A stretch of 64,000 nt of DNA. It comes from Streptomyces shenzhenensis (GTDB lineage: Bacteria > Actinomycetota > Actinomycetes > Streptomycetales > Streptomycetaceae). The notes under the pieces are model-generated. The model was not told where the DNA came from, searched no databases, and saw nothing but the letters and a program-made list of their open reading frames with translations. Positions within the stretch are counted from its first letter, which is position 1. Every line of letters begins with the position of its first letter. This document shows, in pieces, positions 32,713 through 40,643 of this stretch. The stretch covers positions 1 through 64,000 of the forward strand of contig NZ_JAJONF010000033.1 in assembly GCF_021462265.1 (NCBI RefSeq), written 5' to 3'. The position numbers were made by a program, and so were the translations under genes.

Positions 32713-33555
32713 ATGGGACAGCGAGGACGGCATGCGGCACCTCGGGCGGGCATGCGGAAGATCCGCCGGGTGGCGGCCGTGTTGCTCACCGCGGGTGCCC
32801 TGACCTCGGCGGGCAATGGCGCCGCCTTCGCCGACATGCTCGAAGACCTTCCCCTGAACGGCGACGCAAACATCGACCAGGACGGGCAGCAGAACCTGAA
32901 CTGCAACAACTCCGCCCGGGTGATCCGGCTCAACGTCGCGGAGACGGAGCGCCACGACCGCGTCTGCGCCGATCACGACGGCCGCACCCACCACCACGGC
33001 GCCCGCCAGGGCGGGGCCGAGGCCGTGGGGGCCACCACGGAGGGCCCGCAGCTCAACGTCGCCCAGACGGGCAAGCAGAACCTGGCCTGCGGCAACTCCG
33101 CCGACCTGATCACCGTCAACGTGACGGGGGACATGCACTGGGACACCACCTGCGTGGTCACCGACCGCGACGTCCACCGCCGCGGCCGCCAGCGGGCTGC
33201 GCACATCGGAGACGCCCGGGCCGTCGGGGGTACCAGCGCCGGGCCCCAGATCGACGCCGCTCAGACGGGTGAGCAGAACCTCTTCTGCGGCAACTCCGCC
33301 GACACCCTCACCGTCAACATCGAGGGCACCATCAGCAAGCGCACTACCTGTGTCGCCGCCGAGCACCCCGCTTCCGGTCCCGGCGCCGTCCACCGCGGCC
33401 GGGCCTCGGTCCGCCCCGGCGACGCGATCGGCGCGGAGACCGACGCCGCCCAGAACGGCAAGCAGAACCAGACCTGTGGCAACCCCGGCACCGGCCTGGA
33501 CTTCCCCCTCGGCGCGACCACTCGCCAGGTGACCTGTACCGTCCACGCCGGCTAG
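32713..33555 (+). CDS. Secreted curlin-like repeat protein, four repeats
   Basis: A 280-residue exported relative of the preceding gene. The signal peptide ends near residue 42 (VAAVLLTAGALTSAGNGAAFA); a shorter start at 32752 (MRKIRRVAAV) is possible. Four cores follow: DANIDQDGQQNLNC, QLNVAQTGKQNLAC, QIDAAQTGEQNLFC and ETDAAQNGKQNQTC, near residues 51, 113, 179 and 242, mostly followed by GNSAD and a strand such as LITVNVTGD. Each repeat has a second cysteine (RVC, TTC, TTC, VTC). Inter-repeat spacers are rich in His and Arg (HDGRTHHHGARQGG). ATG follows GGAGAG. Its stop overlaps the convergent MarR gene's stop. Confidence 0.7.
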   Translation: MGQRGRHAAPRAGMRKIRRVAAVLLTAGALTSAGNGAAFADMLEDLPLNGDANIDQDGQQNLNCNNSARVIRLNVAETERHDRVCADHDGRTHHHGARQGGAEAVGATTEGPQLNVAQTGKQNLACGNSADLITVNVTGDMHWDTTCVVTDRDVHRRGRQRAAHIGDARAVGGTSAGPQIDAAQTGEQNLFCGNSADTLTVNIEGTISKRTTCVAAEHPASGPGAVHRGRASVRPGDAIGAETDAAQNGKQNQTCGNPGTGLDFPLGATTRQVTCTVHAG

Positions 33556-34043
33556 TTCGCGTCGTCGCCGGCGTTCCGGCCGCGCCGCGGCTCGTCGAGG
33601 CGGCCGACCGCCTGCTCGCTCCATGCCCGGATGACCGACGCCTGCTCGGGGGTCAGTGAGTCGAGGAAGTGGCGGCGGATGTTGCCGCCGTGCACCAGGG
33701 CGGCGTTCTGGGCGGCACGGCGGCCTTCGTCGGTCAGCGCGATCCCCGCGCGGCGACCATCGGCCCCGTACTGGCTGCGCTTGACGAAGCCGCGCTTCTC
33801 CATGCGCGTCAGCTGATGCGAGACGCGGCTCTTGTCCCAGTCGAGCGACTCGGAGAGCTCGCCGACGCGCAGCTCGCGGCCGGCCGCCTGCCACAGCGTC
33901 ACCAGCACACTGAACTCGGCCTTGGAGATGTCGCAGTCGCGTTGCAGACCACGCTCCAGCTCCCTGGTGAGCAGGCGCTGCGCGCGCATCCAGGTGTTCC
34001 AGAACTCCCACTCCTCGGGATCCAGCGATCGCGCCTCCGTCAT
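33552..34043 (-). CDS. MarR family transcriptional regulator
   Basis: A 163-residue winged-helix regulator. The DNA-binding core is at about residues 45-110 (LRVGELSESLDWDKSRVSHQLTRMEKRGFVKRSQYGADGRRAGIALTDEGRR). Flanking helices form the dimer interface. The DKSRVSHQL recognition helix is typical for the LinR/MarR subgroup. Upstream are two matching 20-base palindromes (34068-34116) between it and the divergent FMN reductase gene, so it very likely represses both. A GTG at 34055 could be an alternative start. Its stop codon overlaps the stop of the convergent repeat gene. Confidence 0.92.
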   Translation of the reverse strand: MTEARSLDPEEWEFWNTWMRAQRLLTRELERGLQRDCDISKAEFSVLVTLWQAAGRELRVGELSESLDWDKSRVSHQLTRMEKRGFVKRSQYGADGRRAGIALTDEGRRAAQNAALVHGGNIRRHFLDSLTPEQASVIRAWSEQAVGRLDEPRRGRNAGDDAN

Positions 34044-34067
34044 GTCGCCGAGCATACCGCGACCAGC

Positions 34068-34116
34068 AGAGTTGTCACTTCAACTCTTCCCGACCTAGAG
34101 TTGACGCGACAACTCT
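34068..34116. promoter_or_regulatory. Twin palindromic operators between MarR and FMN reductase genes
   Basis: Site 1 (34068-34087) and site 2 (34097-34116) both read AGAGTTG-n6-CAACTCT, with perfect seven-base arms. They are near reverse complements of each other and lie 29 bases centre to centre, roughly three helical turns. This is a classic layout for two MarR dimers on one DNA face. Confidence 0.8.
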
Positions 34117-34131
34117 CCCGGAGGGAAGACC

Positions 34132-34719
34132 ATGCCGCTGCGCATCGCGCTCATCCTCGGAAGCACCCGCCCCGGACGCCGGGGCGACCAGATCGCCGCC
34201 TGGGCGCTCGAGGCCGCCCGTGCCCACGGTGGCGCCGACTACGAACTCGTCGACCTCGCCGACCACGGCCTCGGCAACCTCGACGAGCCCGGAAACCCGA
34301 ATTTCCAGCAGTACCAGCACGACCACACCCGTACTTGGGGCGCACTCGTCGACAGCTTCGACGGCTACGTGTTCCTCGTCCCGGAGTACAACCACTCCTA
34401 CCCCGGAGCCCTCAAGAACGCCCTGGACTACGTCTACCGGGAGTGGAACGACAAGGCCGCCGGAATCATCAGCTACGGCGGCTGGGTCGCCGGGGCCCGA
34501 GCCGCCGAGGCGCTGCGGCTGGTCCTCGCCGAACTCCAGGTGGCCACGGTCCGTGCCCAGCCCACCATCTCGACCCACCCCTCGTTCCACACCGGCACCT
34601 TCGTCCCCCAGGAGGGCCTCGGCGCCGCCGTGGACGGGATGCTCGACCAGCTGATCGCCTGGTCCGGTGCCCTGCGCGGGGTGCGCGAGGCCAGGAAACA
34701 GACGTCCGCCGCCGCATGA
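34132..34719 (+). CDS. NADPH-dependent FMN reductase (flavodoxin-like)
   Basis: A 195-residue flavoprotein. The FMN phosphate loop is GSTRPGRRGDQIAAW (residues 10-24), and the second FMN-contacting segment is VPEYNHSYPGALKNALDYVY (near 83). SYGGWVAGARAAEALRLVL near 115 is also typical. It reduces flavins or quinones with NAD(P)H. With a divergent MarR gene and twin operators, a role in response to electrophiles, quinones or thiol stress is likely. ATG follows GGAGGG. Confidence 0.9.
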   Translation: MPLRIALILGSTRPGRRGDQIAAWALEAARAHGGADYELVDLADHGLGNLDEPGNPNFQQYQHDHTRTWGALVDSFDGYVFLVPEYNHSYPGALKNALDYVYREWNDKAAGIISYGGWVAGARAAEALRLVLAELQVATVRAQPTISTHPSFHTGTFVPQEGLGAAVDGMLDQLIAWSGALRGVREARKQTSAAA

Positions 34720-34967
34720 GGCCCCGTTCGTGGCCGCTCACGTACGTGGACGTCGCGAACGGACGGACACCCCCCGACAGGCCGGCACCCCCGCTACCGG
34801 ACCGGACCGGACCGGACCTGCGACGACTACCGGCCGTGTCGGCCGCCTGTCCGGGTGAGACCGCGTCCGCCGAACGGCCGACTTGAAAGGATTTTGTACA
34901 GGCCGGGACGCCCTGCCCGCTTACCGTCCCCGGGAACCCCTCGTCCCGAGCATCCCGGAGGTCGGCA
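34720..34967. other. Intergenic, promoter region of the arylsulfotransferase gene
   Basis: No gene seen. CCGGA is repeated four times in tandem near 34797-34816. TTGAAAGGATTTTGTACAGG (from about 34882) is an AT-rich promoter-like stretch facing the sulfotransferase gene. GGAGGT lies close to its ATG. Confidence 0.4.
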
Positions 34968-36641
34968 ATGGCGACGCTGGAGCCGCGGTCTCGCCGCTCA
35001 GGAAAACGGATCCGCCGTGCCGTCGGGGCCTGCGTCCTCGCCGCGGGGTGTGTCGTGGCGAGCTGCGTACCCACGGCGGCGGCGAGTCCCCACGGGACCG
35101 CCTCCCGTCCGTGCGCGACGACGCCCTTCCCGCCGTCGCAGAGCCCTCCGCCCCCGGTTCTCTCGGGCAGCGACGTGTGGAGTTTCGTCTCCAGGCCGGA
35201 CCTTCACCCCATGCGGGTGACCGTGACCGCGAACCGACCGGGGACGGCTCGCGGAGGCATCTTCGTGGGCCCGTTCAGTGCGGACAGGATGATCGGCCAG
35301 ACCGGGGCGCTGATCAACGACAACTCCGGTGATCCGGTCTGGTTCCGCCCGCTCCCCTCCGCGAACCTCCAGAACGCCGACTTCAAGGTCCAGACGTACT
35401 ACGACGGCCGCAGCGGCCGGGGGCAGCCGGTGCTGACCTGGTGGCAGGGCAGCCTCGCCCTGCCACCTTGGTACACGAACCTGCCGGCGGGCTCCCCGGA
35501 ACCGGGCGGGTGCTACTACGTCTACGACAGGCACTACCGCCTGCTCAGGACGGTCTTCGCGAAGCACGGCTACTACCCGGACGAGCACGAGTTCACCCTG
35601 ACCCGCAGGGGTACCGCGCTGTTCATCGCCTCCAGGCCCGTGCCCGTGGACCTCACACCGTACGGAGGACCGAAGAACGGCGCCATCGAGAACAGCGAGA
35701 TCCAGGAGGTCGACCTCGCCACGGGCCGACTGCTCTTCTCGTGGAACGCGCTGGACCACCTGAACCCCGCGGATTCCGAGGAGCCGGTCTCCAGCGCCTC
35801 GTCGTCCGAGGGGGTGTGGGACGCCTTTCACATCAACTCCGTCGACGAGGGCCCTGACGGCCGGCTGCTGATCTCGGCCCGGAACATGTGGGCGATCTAC
35901 GACGTCGCCAAGGCATCCGGGCGGATCCGCTACCAGATCGGAGGGAAGAGGAGCGACTTCGCCTTCGGCCCCGGCGCGGACTTCTACTGGCAGCACGATG
36001 CCCGGTACCGGCCGGGAAACCGGATCAGCATGTTCGACGACGGCTGCTGCGACCTGCCCGACGGCGCCCCCGAACAGGTCTCGCACGGCCTGGTCCTCGA
36101 CCTCGACTTCCGCAGCCGGAAGGCGACCGTGGACAGGACCTACTACCACCAGCCGCCGCTGGAGTCACCGACCCAGGGAAACACCCAGGCCCTCCCCAAC
36201 GGCAACGCGTTCGTCGGCTGGGGCCAGAGCCCGTACTACTCCGAGTACGCGGGCGAGGGGAACACCCAGGAAAACCCCTCACGGAACCAGCTCTACGACG
36301 CGCGGCTGCCGGGCGCCGACATCTCGTACCGAGCCTTCCGGAACGAATGGACCGGCACCCCGTACTACCCCCCGGACGCCGCGGCACGGACCGGCGGCGC
36401 GGGGAGCGTCGTCTACGCCTCCTGGAACGGTTCGACAGAGACCAGGGCGTGGCGGGTACTCGCCGGGGCCGACCCCCGCTCGCTGTCGGTCGTGGTCCGG
36501 CACGCCCCACGCTCCGGGTTCGAGACAGCCGTCACCACGAAGGCCCGCGGACCGTATTTCCGGGTGGAGGCGCTGAACGCCCAGGGCAGAGTGCTCGGCA
36601 CCTCCCGCGTGGTGAACGTGAGGGCGCCGCGGCACGACTGA
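34968..36641 (+). CDS. Secreted arylsulfotransferase (ASST-like)
   Basis: A 557-residue exported protein. The N-terminus has a basic stretch and a hydrophobic core with AAGCVVASC, so it may be a lipoprotein or Sec substrate. The body matches the six-bladed beta-propeller of PAPS-independent arylsulfotransferases: LINDNSGDPVWFRPL, DEHEFTLTRRGTALFIA, WDAFHINSVDEGPDGRLLISARN, FYWQHDARYRPGNRISMFDDG, then QALPNGNAFVGWG. Histidines in HEF, HIN and QHD lie where the catalytic and sulfate-binding residues of the family are found. It would move sulfate between phenolic compounds outside the cell. It is single and followed by a strong hairpin. Confidence 0.85.
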   Translation: MATLEPRSRRSGKRIRRAVGACVLAAGCVVASCVPTAAASPHGTASRPCATTPFPPSQSPPPPVLSGSDVWSFVSRPDLHPMRVTVTANRPGTARGGIFVGPFSADRMIGQTGALINDNSGDPVWFRPLPSANLQNADFKVQTYYDGRSGRGQPVLTWWQGSLALPPWYTNLPAGSPEPGGCYYVYDRHYRLLRTVFAKHGYYPDEHEFTLTRRGTALFIASRPVPVDLTPYGGPKNGAIENSEIQEVDLATGRLLFSWNALDHLNPADSEEPVSSASSSEGVWDAFHINSVDEGPDGRLLISARNMWAIYDVAKASGRIRYQIGGKRSDFAFGPGADFYWQHDARYRPGNRISMFDDGCCDLPDGAPEQVSHGLVLDLDFRSRKATVDRTYYHQPPLESPTQGNTQALPNGNAFVGWGQSPYYSEYAGEGNTQENPSRNQLYDARLPGADISYRAFRNEWTGTPYYPPDAAARTGGAGSVVYASWNGSTETRAWRVLAGADPRSLSVVVRHAPRSGFETAVTTKARGPYFRVEALNAQGRVLGTSRVVNVRAPRHD

Positions 36642-36667
36642 CCGGAGCCGGCACGCCCCGGTACGGT

Positions 36668-36717
36668 CCCCGAGCGCTCGGCGTCGCCACGGCTGGGACG
36701 ACGCCGAACGCTCGGGG
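36668..36717. terminator. Long terminator hairpin between arylsulfotransferase and MHYT genes
   Basis: A 19-base stem with one mismatch (36668-36686 with 36699-36717) encloses a 12-base loop. It lies between two convergent stops, only one base from the MHYT-gene stop, and can serve both directions. Confidence 0.8.
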
Positions 36718-36718
36718 G

Positions 36719-37573
36719 TCAGGACGTGTAACGCCGGTCCGCCAAGGACTGCGGGTGGTCGGTGGGGGACCAGGACTGCTGCTGGGGCGTGGGGAGGGCA
36801 GGGGCCGAGGTGCCCGTGGTTGTCCGGTCGCGTCGGCCGCCGCCCACCACCTCGGGGTCGAACATGACGATCGCCGCGGCCAGGATCAGGGCCGCCACCG
36901 GGCCGGCCAGCATGACCAGCAGGAAGGCGAGCAGGTTCGTCGAGGACTGGCCGCCAGCCTGCGCCTGGACGACGTGGACGCTCACCGCGGCCATACCGGT
37001 GTAGTGCATGGCCGAGACGGCCGCGCCCATCACCAGGCTCGCGCCGACGGTCGCCCAGACCGCGCTGATCGACACCGCCGCCCAGAGCGCGGCGGTCGCG
37101 GCGACCACGGCGATCACCACGGAGAGGACGACGGCCGTGGTGCCGTAGTGCACGGTGCCGCCGGTGTTCATCGCGGTCATGCCGAGGTAGTGCATCGCCG
37201 CCACGCCGAGACCGGTGAAGACGCCCGCGGTGCCCAGGGTGACGGGGCCCGAACCCCGGTAGCCGACCAGGAAGACGCCGACCGCGACCACCGCGATGCA
37301 GACGGCGAGGCTCAGCGCCGTCCGGCCGGCGTCGTAGCTCACCAGGGCGCCGTCCACGCTGAAGCCGATCATCGCGATGAAGTGCATGGTCCAGATGCCG
37401 CAACCGAGGGACACCGCGCCCAGCGCGAGCCAGCCGAATCGTTTCTCCCCGCGCCCGCGGCCGATCGAGCGGGTTGTGCAGCGCAGGGCCAGCACGGCAC
37501 CCAGACATGCCATGAGATAGGCGGCTACGGGAGTTACCAGGCCATAGTGGAACTCGGACACATCAGCGGTCAT
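36719..37573 (-). CDS. MHYT-domain membrane sensor protein
   Basis: A 284-residue membrane protein with seven helices and three MHYT-type motifs: WTMHFIAM (near 57), AAMHYLGM (near 120) and SAMHYTGM (near 190). MHYT domains are thought to bind copper through these Met/His pairs and sense oxygen, CO or NO. Here no GGDEF or EAL domain follows; the C-terminus is a short polar tail. A longer frame begins at 37702 but the ATG at 37573 fits the first helix. The leader carries a hairpin (37611-37635). Signalling output is unknown. Confidence 0.9.
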   Translation of the reverse strand: MTADVSEFHYGLVTPVAAYLMACLGAVLALRCTTRSIGRGRGEKRFGWLALGAVSLGCGIWTMHFIAMIGFSVDGALVSYDAGRTALSLAVCIAVVAVGVFLVGYRGSGPVTLGTAGVFTGLGVAAMHYLGMTAMNTGGTVHYGTTAVVLSVVIAVVAATAALWAAVSISAVWATVGASLVMGAAVSAMHYTGMAAVSVHVVQAQAGGQSSTNLLAFLLVMLAGPVAALILAAAIVMFDPEVVGGGRRDRTTTGTSAPALPTPQQQSWSPTDHPQSLADRRYTS

Positions 37574-37610
37574 CGCGGCAGCTTTCTTCACGCGAAACGG
37601 GGACGGCGAC

Positions 37611-37635
37611 GACTCCCGCCGGGGAAGCGGGAGTC
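37611..37635 (-). promoter_or_regulatory. Hairpin in the MHYT-gene leader
   Basis: GACTCCCGC and GCGGGAGTC form a perfect nine-base stem with a seven-base loop, 38 bases upstream of the ATG. It could modulate translation. I did not recognise a known riboswitch in the leader. Confidence 0.4.
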
Positions 37636-37795
37636 GGCCGGAAGGGGAAGACGCGGGGACTGGGACGGCTGAAATCAGCCACCTGGCCGATTTCTTCACC
37701 AATCAAACACAACGTGAGCGCACTGTGTCCACCCCTGTACCGCCCGCAACCGAATCGCAACAACGCCTGTGCTCATGGCATGTGCGCCGCCCCGC

Positions 37796-38470
37796 CTACT
37801 TCGGCGTCACCAGCCGCGCCTCGTACGCGAACACCGCCGCCTGAGTACGGTCCCTGAGGCCCAGCTTCACCAGGATCCGGCTGACGTGGGTCTTGATGGT
37901 CGACTCGGCCACCACCAGGCGCTCCGCCATCTCGGCGTTGGACAGGCCCTGGGCGATGAGGACCAGGACCTCCGTCTCCCGGTCGGTGAGGTCGCCGTAG
38001 GCCGCGTGGGCCGTGGACATCAGGCGCGGGGGGTCGGAGAGTTTGGAGAACTCCGTGATCAGGCGCCTGGTGACCGAGGGGGCCAGCAGCGCCTCGCCGG
38101 CCGCCACCACCCGGACGCCGTCCGCGAGCTGGCGGGCCGAGGCGTCCTTGAGCAGGAAGCCGGAGGCTCCGGCGCGCAGGGCCTGGTAGACGTACTCGTC
38201 GAGGTCGAAGGTGGTCAGGACGAGGACCTTGGCCGTGGTGTCGGCGGCGACTATCTCCCGGGTCGCCTCGATCCCGTTCAGCTCGGGCATGCGGATGTCC
38301 ATCAGGACCACGTCGGGGGCGAGTTCACGGACGCGTTCGACTGCCTGGCGGCCGTTGACCGCCTCGCCGACGACCTCGATGTCCGGCATCGCGTTCAGCA
38401 GGACCGAGAAGCCCTCGCGCACCATCATCTGGTCGTCGGCGATCAGTACCCGGATGGTGCCGATGCTCAT
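37796..38470 (-). CDS. NarL/LuxR-type response regulator, system 1
   Basis: A 224-residue regulator. The receiver domain (1-120) has DDQ near 11, phosphoacceptor D in VVLMDIRMPEL (near 55), T in VLVLTTFD and K in FLLKDA. The LuxR-type HTH is at about 155-215 (LTDREVEVLVLIAQGLSNAEMAERLVVAESTIKTHVSRILVKL, where the observed third residue block is DRETEVL). It is coupled to its kinase by an ATGA overlap at 38467-38470. A paralogous pair lies just upstream (39957-42043), with nearly the same sequence in both domains. Confidence 0.95.
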   Translation of the reverse strand: MSIGTIRVLIADDQMMVREGFSVLLNAMPDIEVVGEAVNGRQAVERVRELAPDVVLMDIRMPELNGIEATREIVAADTTAKVLVLTTFDLDEYVYQALRAGASGFLLKDASARQLADGVRVVAAGEALLAPSVTRRLITEFSKLSDPPRLMSTAHAAYGDLTDRETEVLVLIAQGLSNAEMAERLVVAESTIKTHVSRILVKLGLRDRTQAAVFAYEARLVTPK

Positions 38471-39837
38471 GCGTCACCTTCGCGGGCGGTGGCGACGGGC
38501 AGGAAGACCGTCACCTCGTAGCCTCCCTCGGACGTCGGGGCCGCCGTCATCTCGCCGTTCAGCATGGAGACCCGCTCGCGCATACCGGTGATGCCGTGGC
38601 CGGCGCCCGGGGACGGTTTGACGAGGGCGGGCCGCGGCGGCGGGCCGTTGACCACGCGCAGGCCCAGGCCGCCGATGACGTAGCCGATCTCGACGCGGGC
38701 GCTCGCTCCCGGCGCATGGCGCAGGGTGTTGCTCAGCGCCTCCTGAACGATCCGGTAGGCCGACAGCTCGACGCCCTGCGGGAGTTCACGCACCGCGCCG
38801 GTCACCCCCTTGTCGACGGTCAGCCCCGCCTGCCGCACGTTGTCGAGCAGGGCGTCCAGGTCGGCGAGGGTGGGCTGCGGGGCGTCCGGCGCCGCGTAGT
38901 CCTCGGCACGGACCACGCCCAGCACCCGGCGCAGTTCGGTGAGCGCCGCCACCGCGTTCTCCCGGATCGTGACGAATGCCTTCTCCAGCTCCGGCGGCGG
39001 GTTCTCCACCCGGTAAGGGGCGGCTTCCGCCTGGATGGCGACGACGGACATGTGGTGGGCGACCACGTCGTGCAGTTCGCGGGCGATCGTGGTGCGCTCT
39101 TCGAGGAGCGTGCGCCGGGAACGCTCATGCGCCGTCTGCGTCTGCTCCGCGGTCACCGTCTGCTCGGCCTCCCTGCGGATCTGCCGGACGGTGACGGCCA
39201 GCAGGGCTATCGCGGAGACGACCAGCATCGGGCCGACGTTGTTCTCGTAGTGGCCCCCGCCCAGGGTCGAGACGGTCAAGAAACCGTAGAACGCGGTGAT
39301 CGCCCACATCCAGGCCGCCGTGCGCGGGCGGGTGCGGACCGCGACGACCGTGAGCACCACCAGGTAGGAGATGAAGCTGCCCGGCGGCCACGGCCATTCG
39401 TCCCAGGCGGTGGCCAGCACGCCGCCGATCCAGGTCACCACGAGCGACAGCCAGAAGGCGGCGACCGGACGCGCCAGCGTGAGCAGCACCGGTGCCACCA
39501 CGAGCAGGCCGGCCAGCAGGGTCCCGGGCGATCCCACCGGGCGGCCCGCGACGGTCACCAGCAGCGCCACCGCGCCGGCGGCCGCCACCACCAGATGCGG
39601 GGTCCAGGCCGCGTACTGCCGCCACCGGACGGGGAGATGGCGGACGAACGGGCGGTCCATGCTCATCGGGGGCAGCGGCCGGTAGGCGAAGGCGTCCTTG
39701 AACAGGTCCTGCCGCAACCTGCCCAGGGCGTCCAGCACCGCCCGGACCTCCGGGCTGCGCGGCTTGTACGGTTCGAACGCGCCGTCCGGCGGCTGCGACG
39801 GCATCGGCTGAGAAGGGGTCGTCTCGGTCACGTACAC
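38467..39837 (-). CDS. Sensor histidine kinase, HPK7 (NarX/DesK) type, system 1
   Basis: A 456-residue membrane kinase. Several hydrophobic segments lie at about residues 75-215. The HisKA_3 phosphoacceptor box is RELHDVVAHHMSVVAIQAEA (near 255), and the HATPase domain runs to the end with VEIGYVIGGLGLRVVNGPP and PGAGHGITGMRERV. The short extracytoplasmic loops suggest intramembrane sensing of envelope stress. The start is GTG at 39837 with no obvious ribosome site. Its upstream region has a 22-base motif (39897-39918) shared with the promoter of the second system's operon. Confidence 0.93.
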   Translation of the reverse strand: MYVTETTPSQPMPSQPPDGAFEPYKPRSPEVRAVLDALGRLRQDLFKDAFAYRPLPPMSMDRPFVRHLPVRWRQYAAWTPHLVVAAAGAVALLVTVAGRPVGSPGTLLAGLLVVAPVLLTLARPVAAFWLSLVVTWIGGVLATAWDEWPWPPGSFISYLVVLTVVAVRTRPRTAAWMWAITAFYGFLTVSTLGGGHYENNVGPMLVVSAIALLAVTVRQIRREAEQTVTAEQTQTAHERSRRTLLEERTTIARELHDVVAHHMSVVAIQAEAAPYRVENPPPELEKAFVTIRENAVAALTELRRVLGVVRAEDYAAPDAPQPTLADLDALLDNVRQAGLTVDKGVTGAVRELPQGVELSAYRIVQEALSNTLRHAPGASARVEIGYVIGGLGLRVVNGPPPRPALVKPSPGAGHGITGMRERVSMLNGEMTAAPTSEGGYEVTVFLPVATAREGDA

Positions 39838-39896
39838 GACCGTAGGCGCAGGCGTGGGCAGCCGTCGTCACCAGTGAGGCGGGTCCTCGGGCGTCC

Positions 39897-39918
39897 CTCT
39901 CAGGTACTACGGATACGC
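39897..39918. promoter_or_regulatory. 22-bp motif upstream of two-component system 1
   Basis: CTCTCAGGTACTACGGATACGC lies 60 bases upstream of the kinase start. It matches 19 of 22 bases with the element at 44470-44491 upstream of the second system's operon, in the same orientation. Such conservation inside otherwise different intergenic DNA suggests a shared regulator site, possibly for the response regulators themselves. Confidence 0.6.
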
Positions 39919-39956
39919 CGGGGAGCGGCGGGAGTTCTCCGGTCAGTAACCGAAGG

Positions 39957-40643
39957 TCAGTAACCGGAGGGACGTACCAGCCCGGACTCGTAGGCGAACA
40001 CCGCGGCCTGGGTGCGGTCCCTGAGACCCAGCTTCACCAGGATCCGGCCCACATGCGTCTTCACGGTCTGCTCGGCGACGACCAGCCGATCGGCGATCTC
40101 CGCGTTCGACAGACCCTGCGCGATCAGGGTGAGGACCTCCGTCTCGCGCTCGGTCAGCTCGCCGACGCGCGCCTTCAGCGGGGCGCGCACCCCGCCCCCG
40201 TCCAGCCGGGAGAACTGCGTGATCAGCCGCCGGGTGATGCCGGGCGCGAGCAGCGCGTCGCCGGCCGCCACCACCCGGACCGCCTCGGCGAGTTTGTCCG
40301 CGGACGCGTCCTTGAGCAGGAACCCGGAGGCGCCGGAGCGCAGCGCCTCGTACACGTACTCGTCGAGGTCGAAGGTGGTGAGCACCAGCACCTTGATGTG
40401 CGGGCGTTCACCGACGATCCGGCGGGTGGCCTCGATGCCGCCCAGCTCCGGCATGCGGATGTCCATCAGGACGACGTCCGGGGTGAGTTCGGCGACCTTG
40501 GCCACCGCGTCGAGACCGTCCACCGCCTGGCCGACCACCTCGATGCCGGGCTGGGCGTTCAGCAGCACGGTGAAGCCCTGCCGGACCATCTGCTGGTCGT
40601 CGGCGATGACCACACGAATGGGGTCGCCACTGCTGCTCGTCAT
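39957..40643 (-). CDS. NarL/LuxR-type response regulator, system 2
   Basis: A 228-residue paralogue of the regulator at 37796. Receiver motifs are VVIADDQQMVRQGF, VVLMDIRMPELGGIEATRRI, VLVLTTFDLDEYVYEALRSGASGFLLKDAS; the LuxR HTH is LTEREVLTLIAQ-like (TERETEVLTLIAQGLSNAEIADRLVVAEQTVKTHV). Only a few positions differ between the two proteins in the recognition helix, so they may bind similar DNA. Its ATG overlaps the kinase stop (40640-40643). Confidence 0.95.
   Translation of the reverse strand: MTSSSGDPIRVVIADDQQMVRQGFTVLLNAQPGIEVVGQAVDGLDAVAKVAELTPDVVLMDIRMPELGGIEATRRIVGERPHIKVLVLTTFDLDEYVYEALRSGASGFLLKDASADKLAEAVRVVAAGDALLAPGITRRLITQFSRLDGGGVRAPLKARVGELTERETEVLTLIAQGLSNAEIADRLVVAEQTVKTHVGRILVKLGLRDRTQAAVFAYESGLVRPSGY

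Noticed and set aside
37574..37795. Cyclic-dinucleotide or other riboswitch before the MHYT gene
   Set aside because: A hairpin is present, but I could not find the conserved core of any riboswitch class I know.
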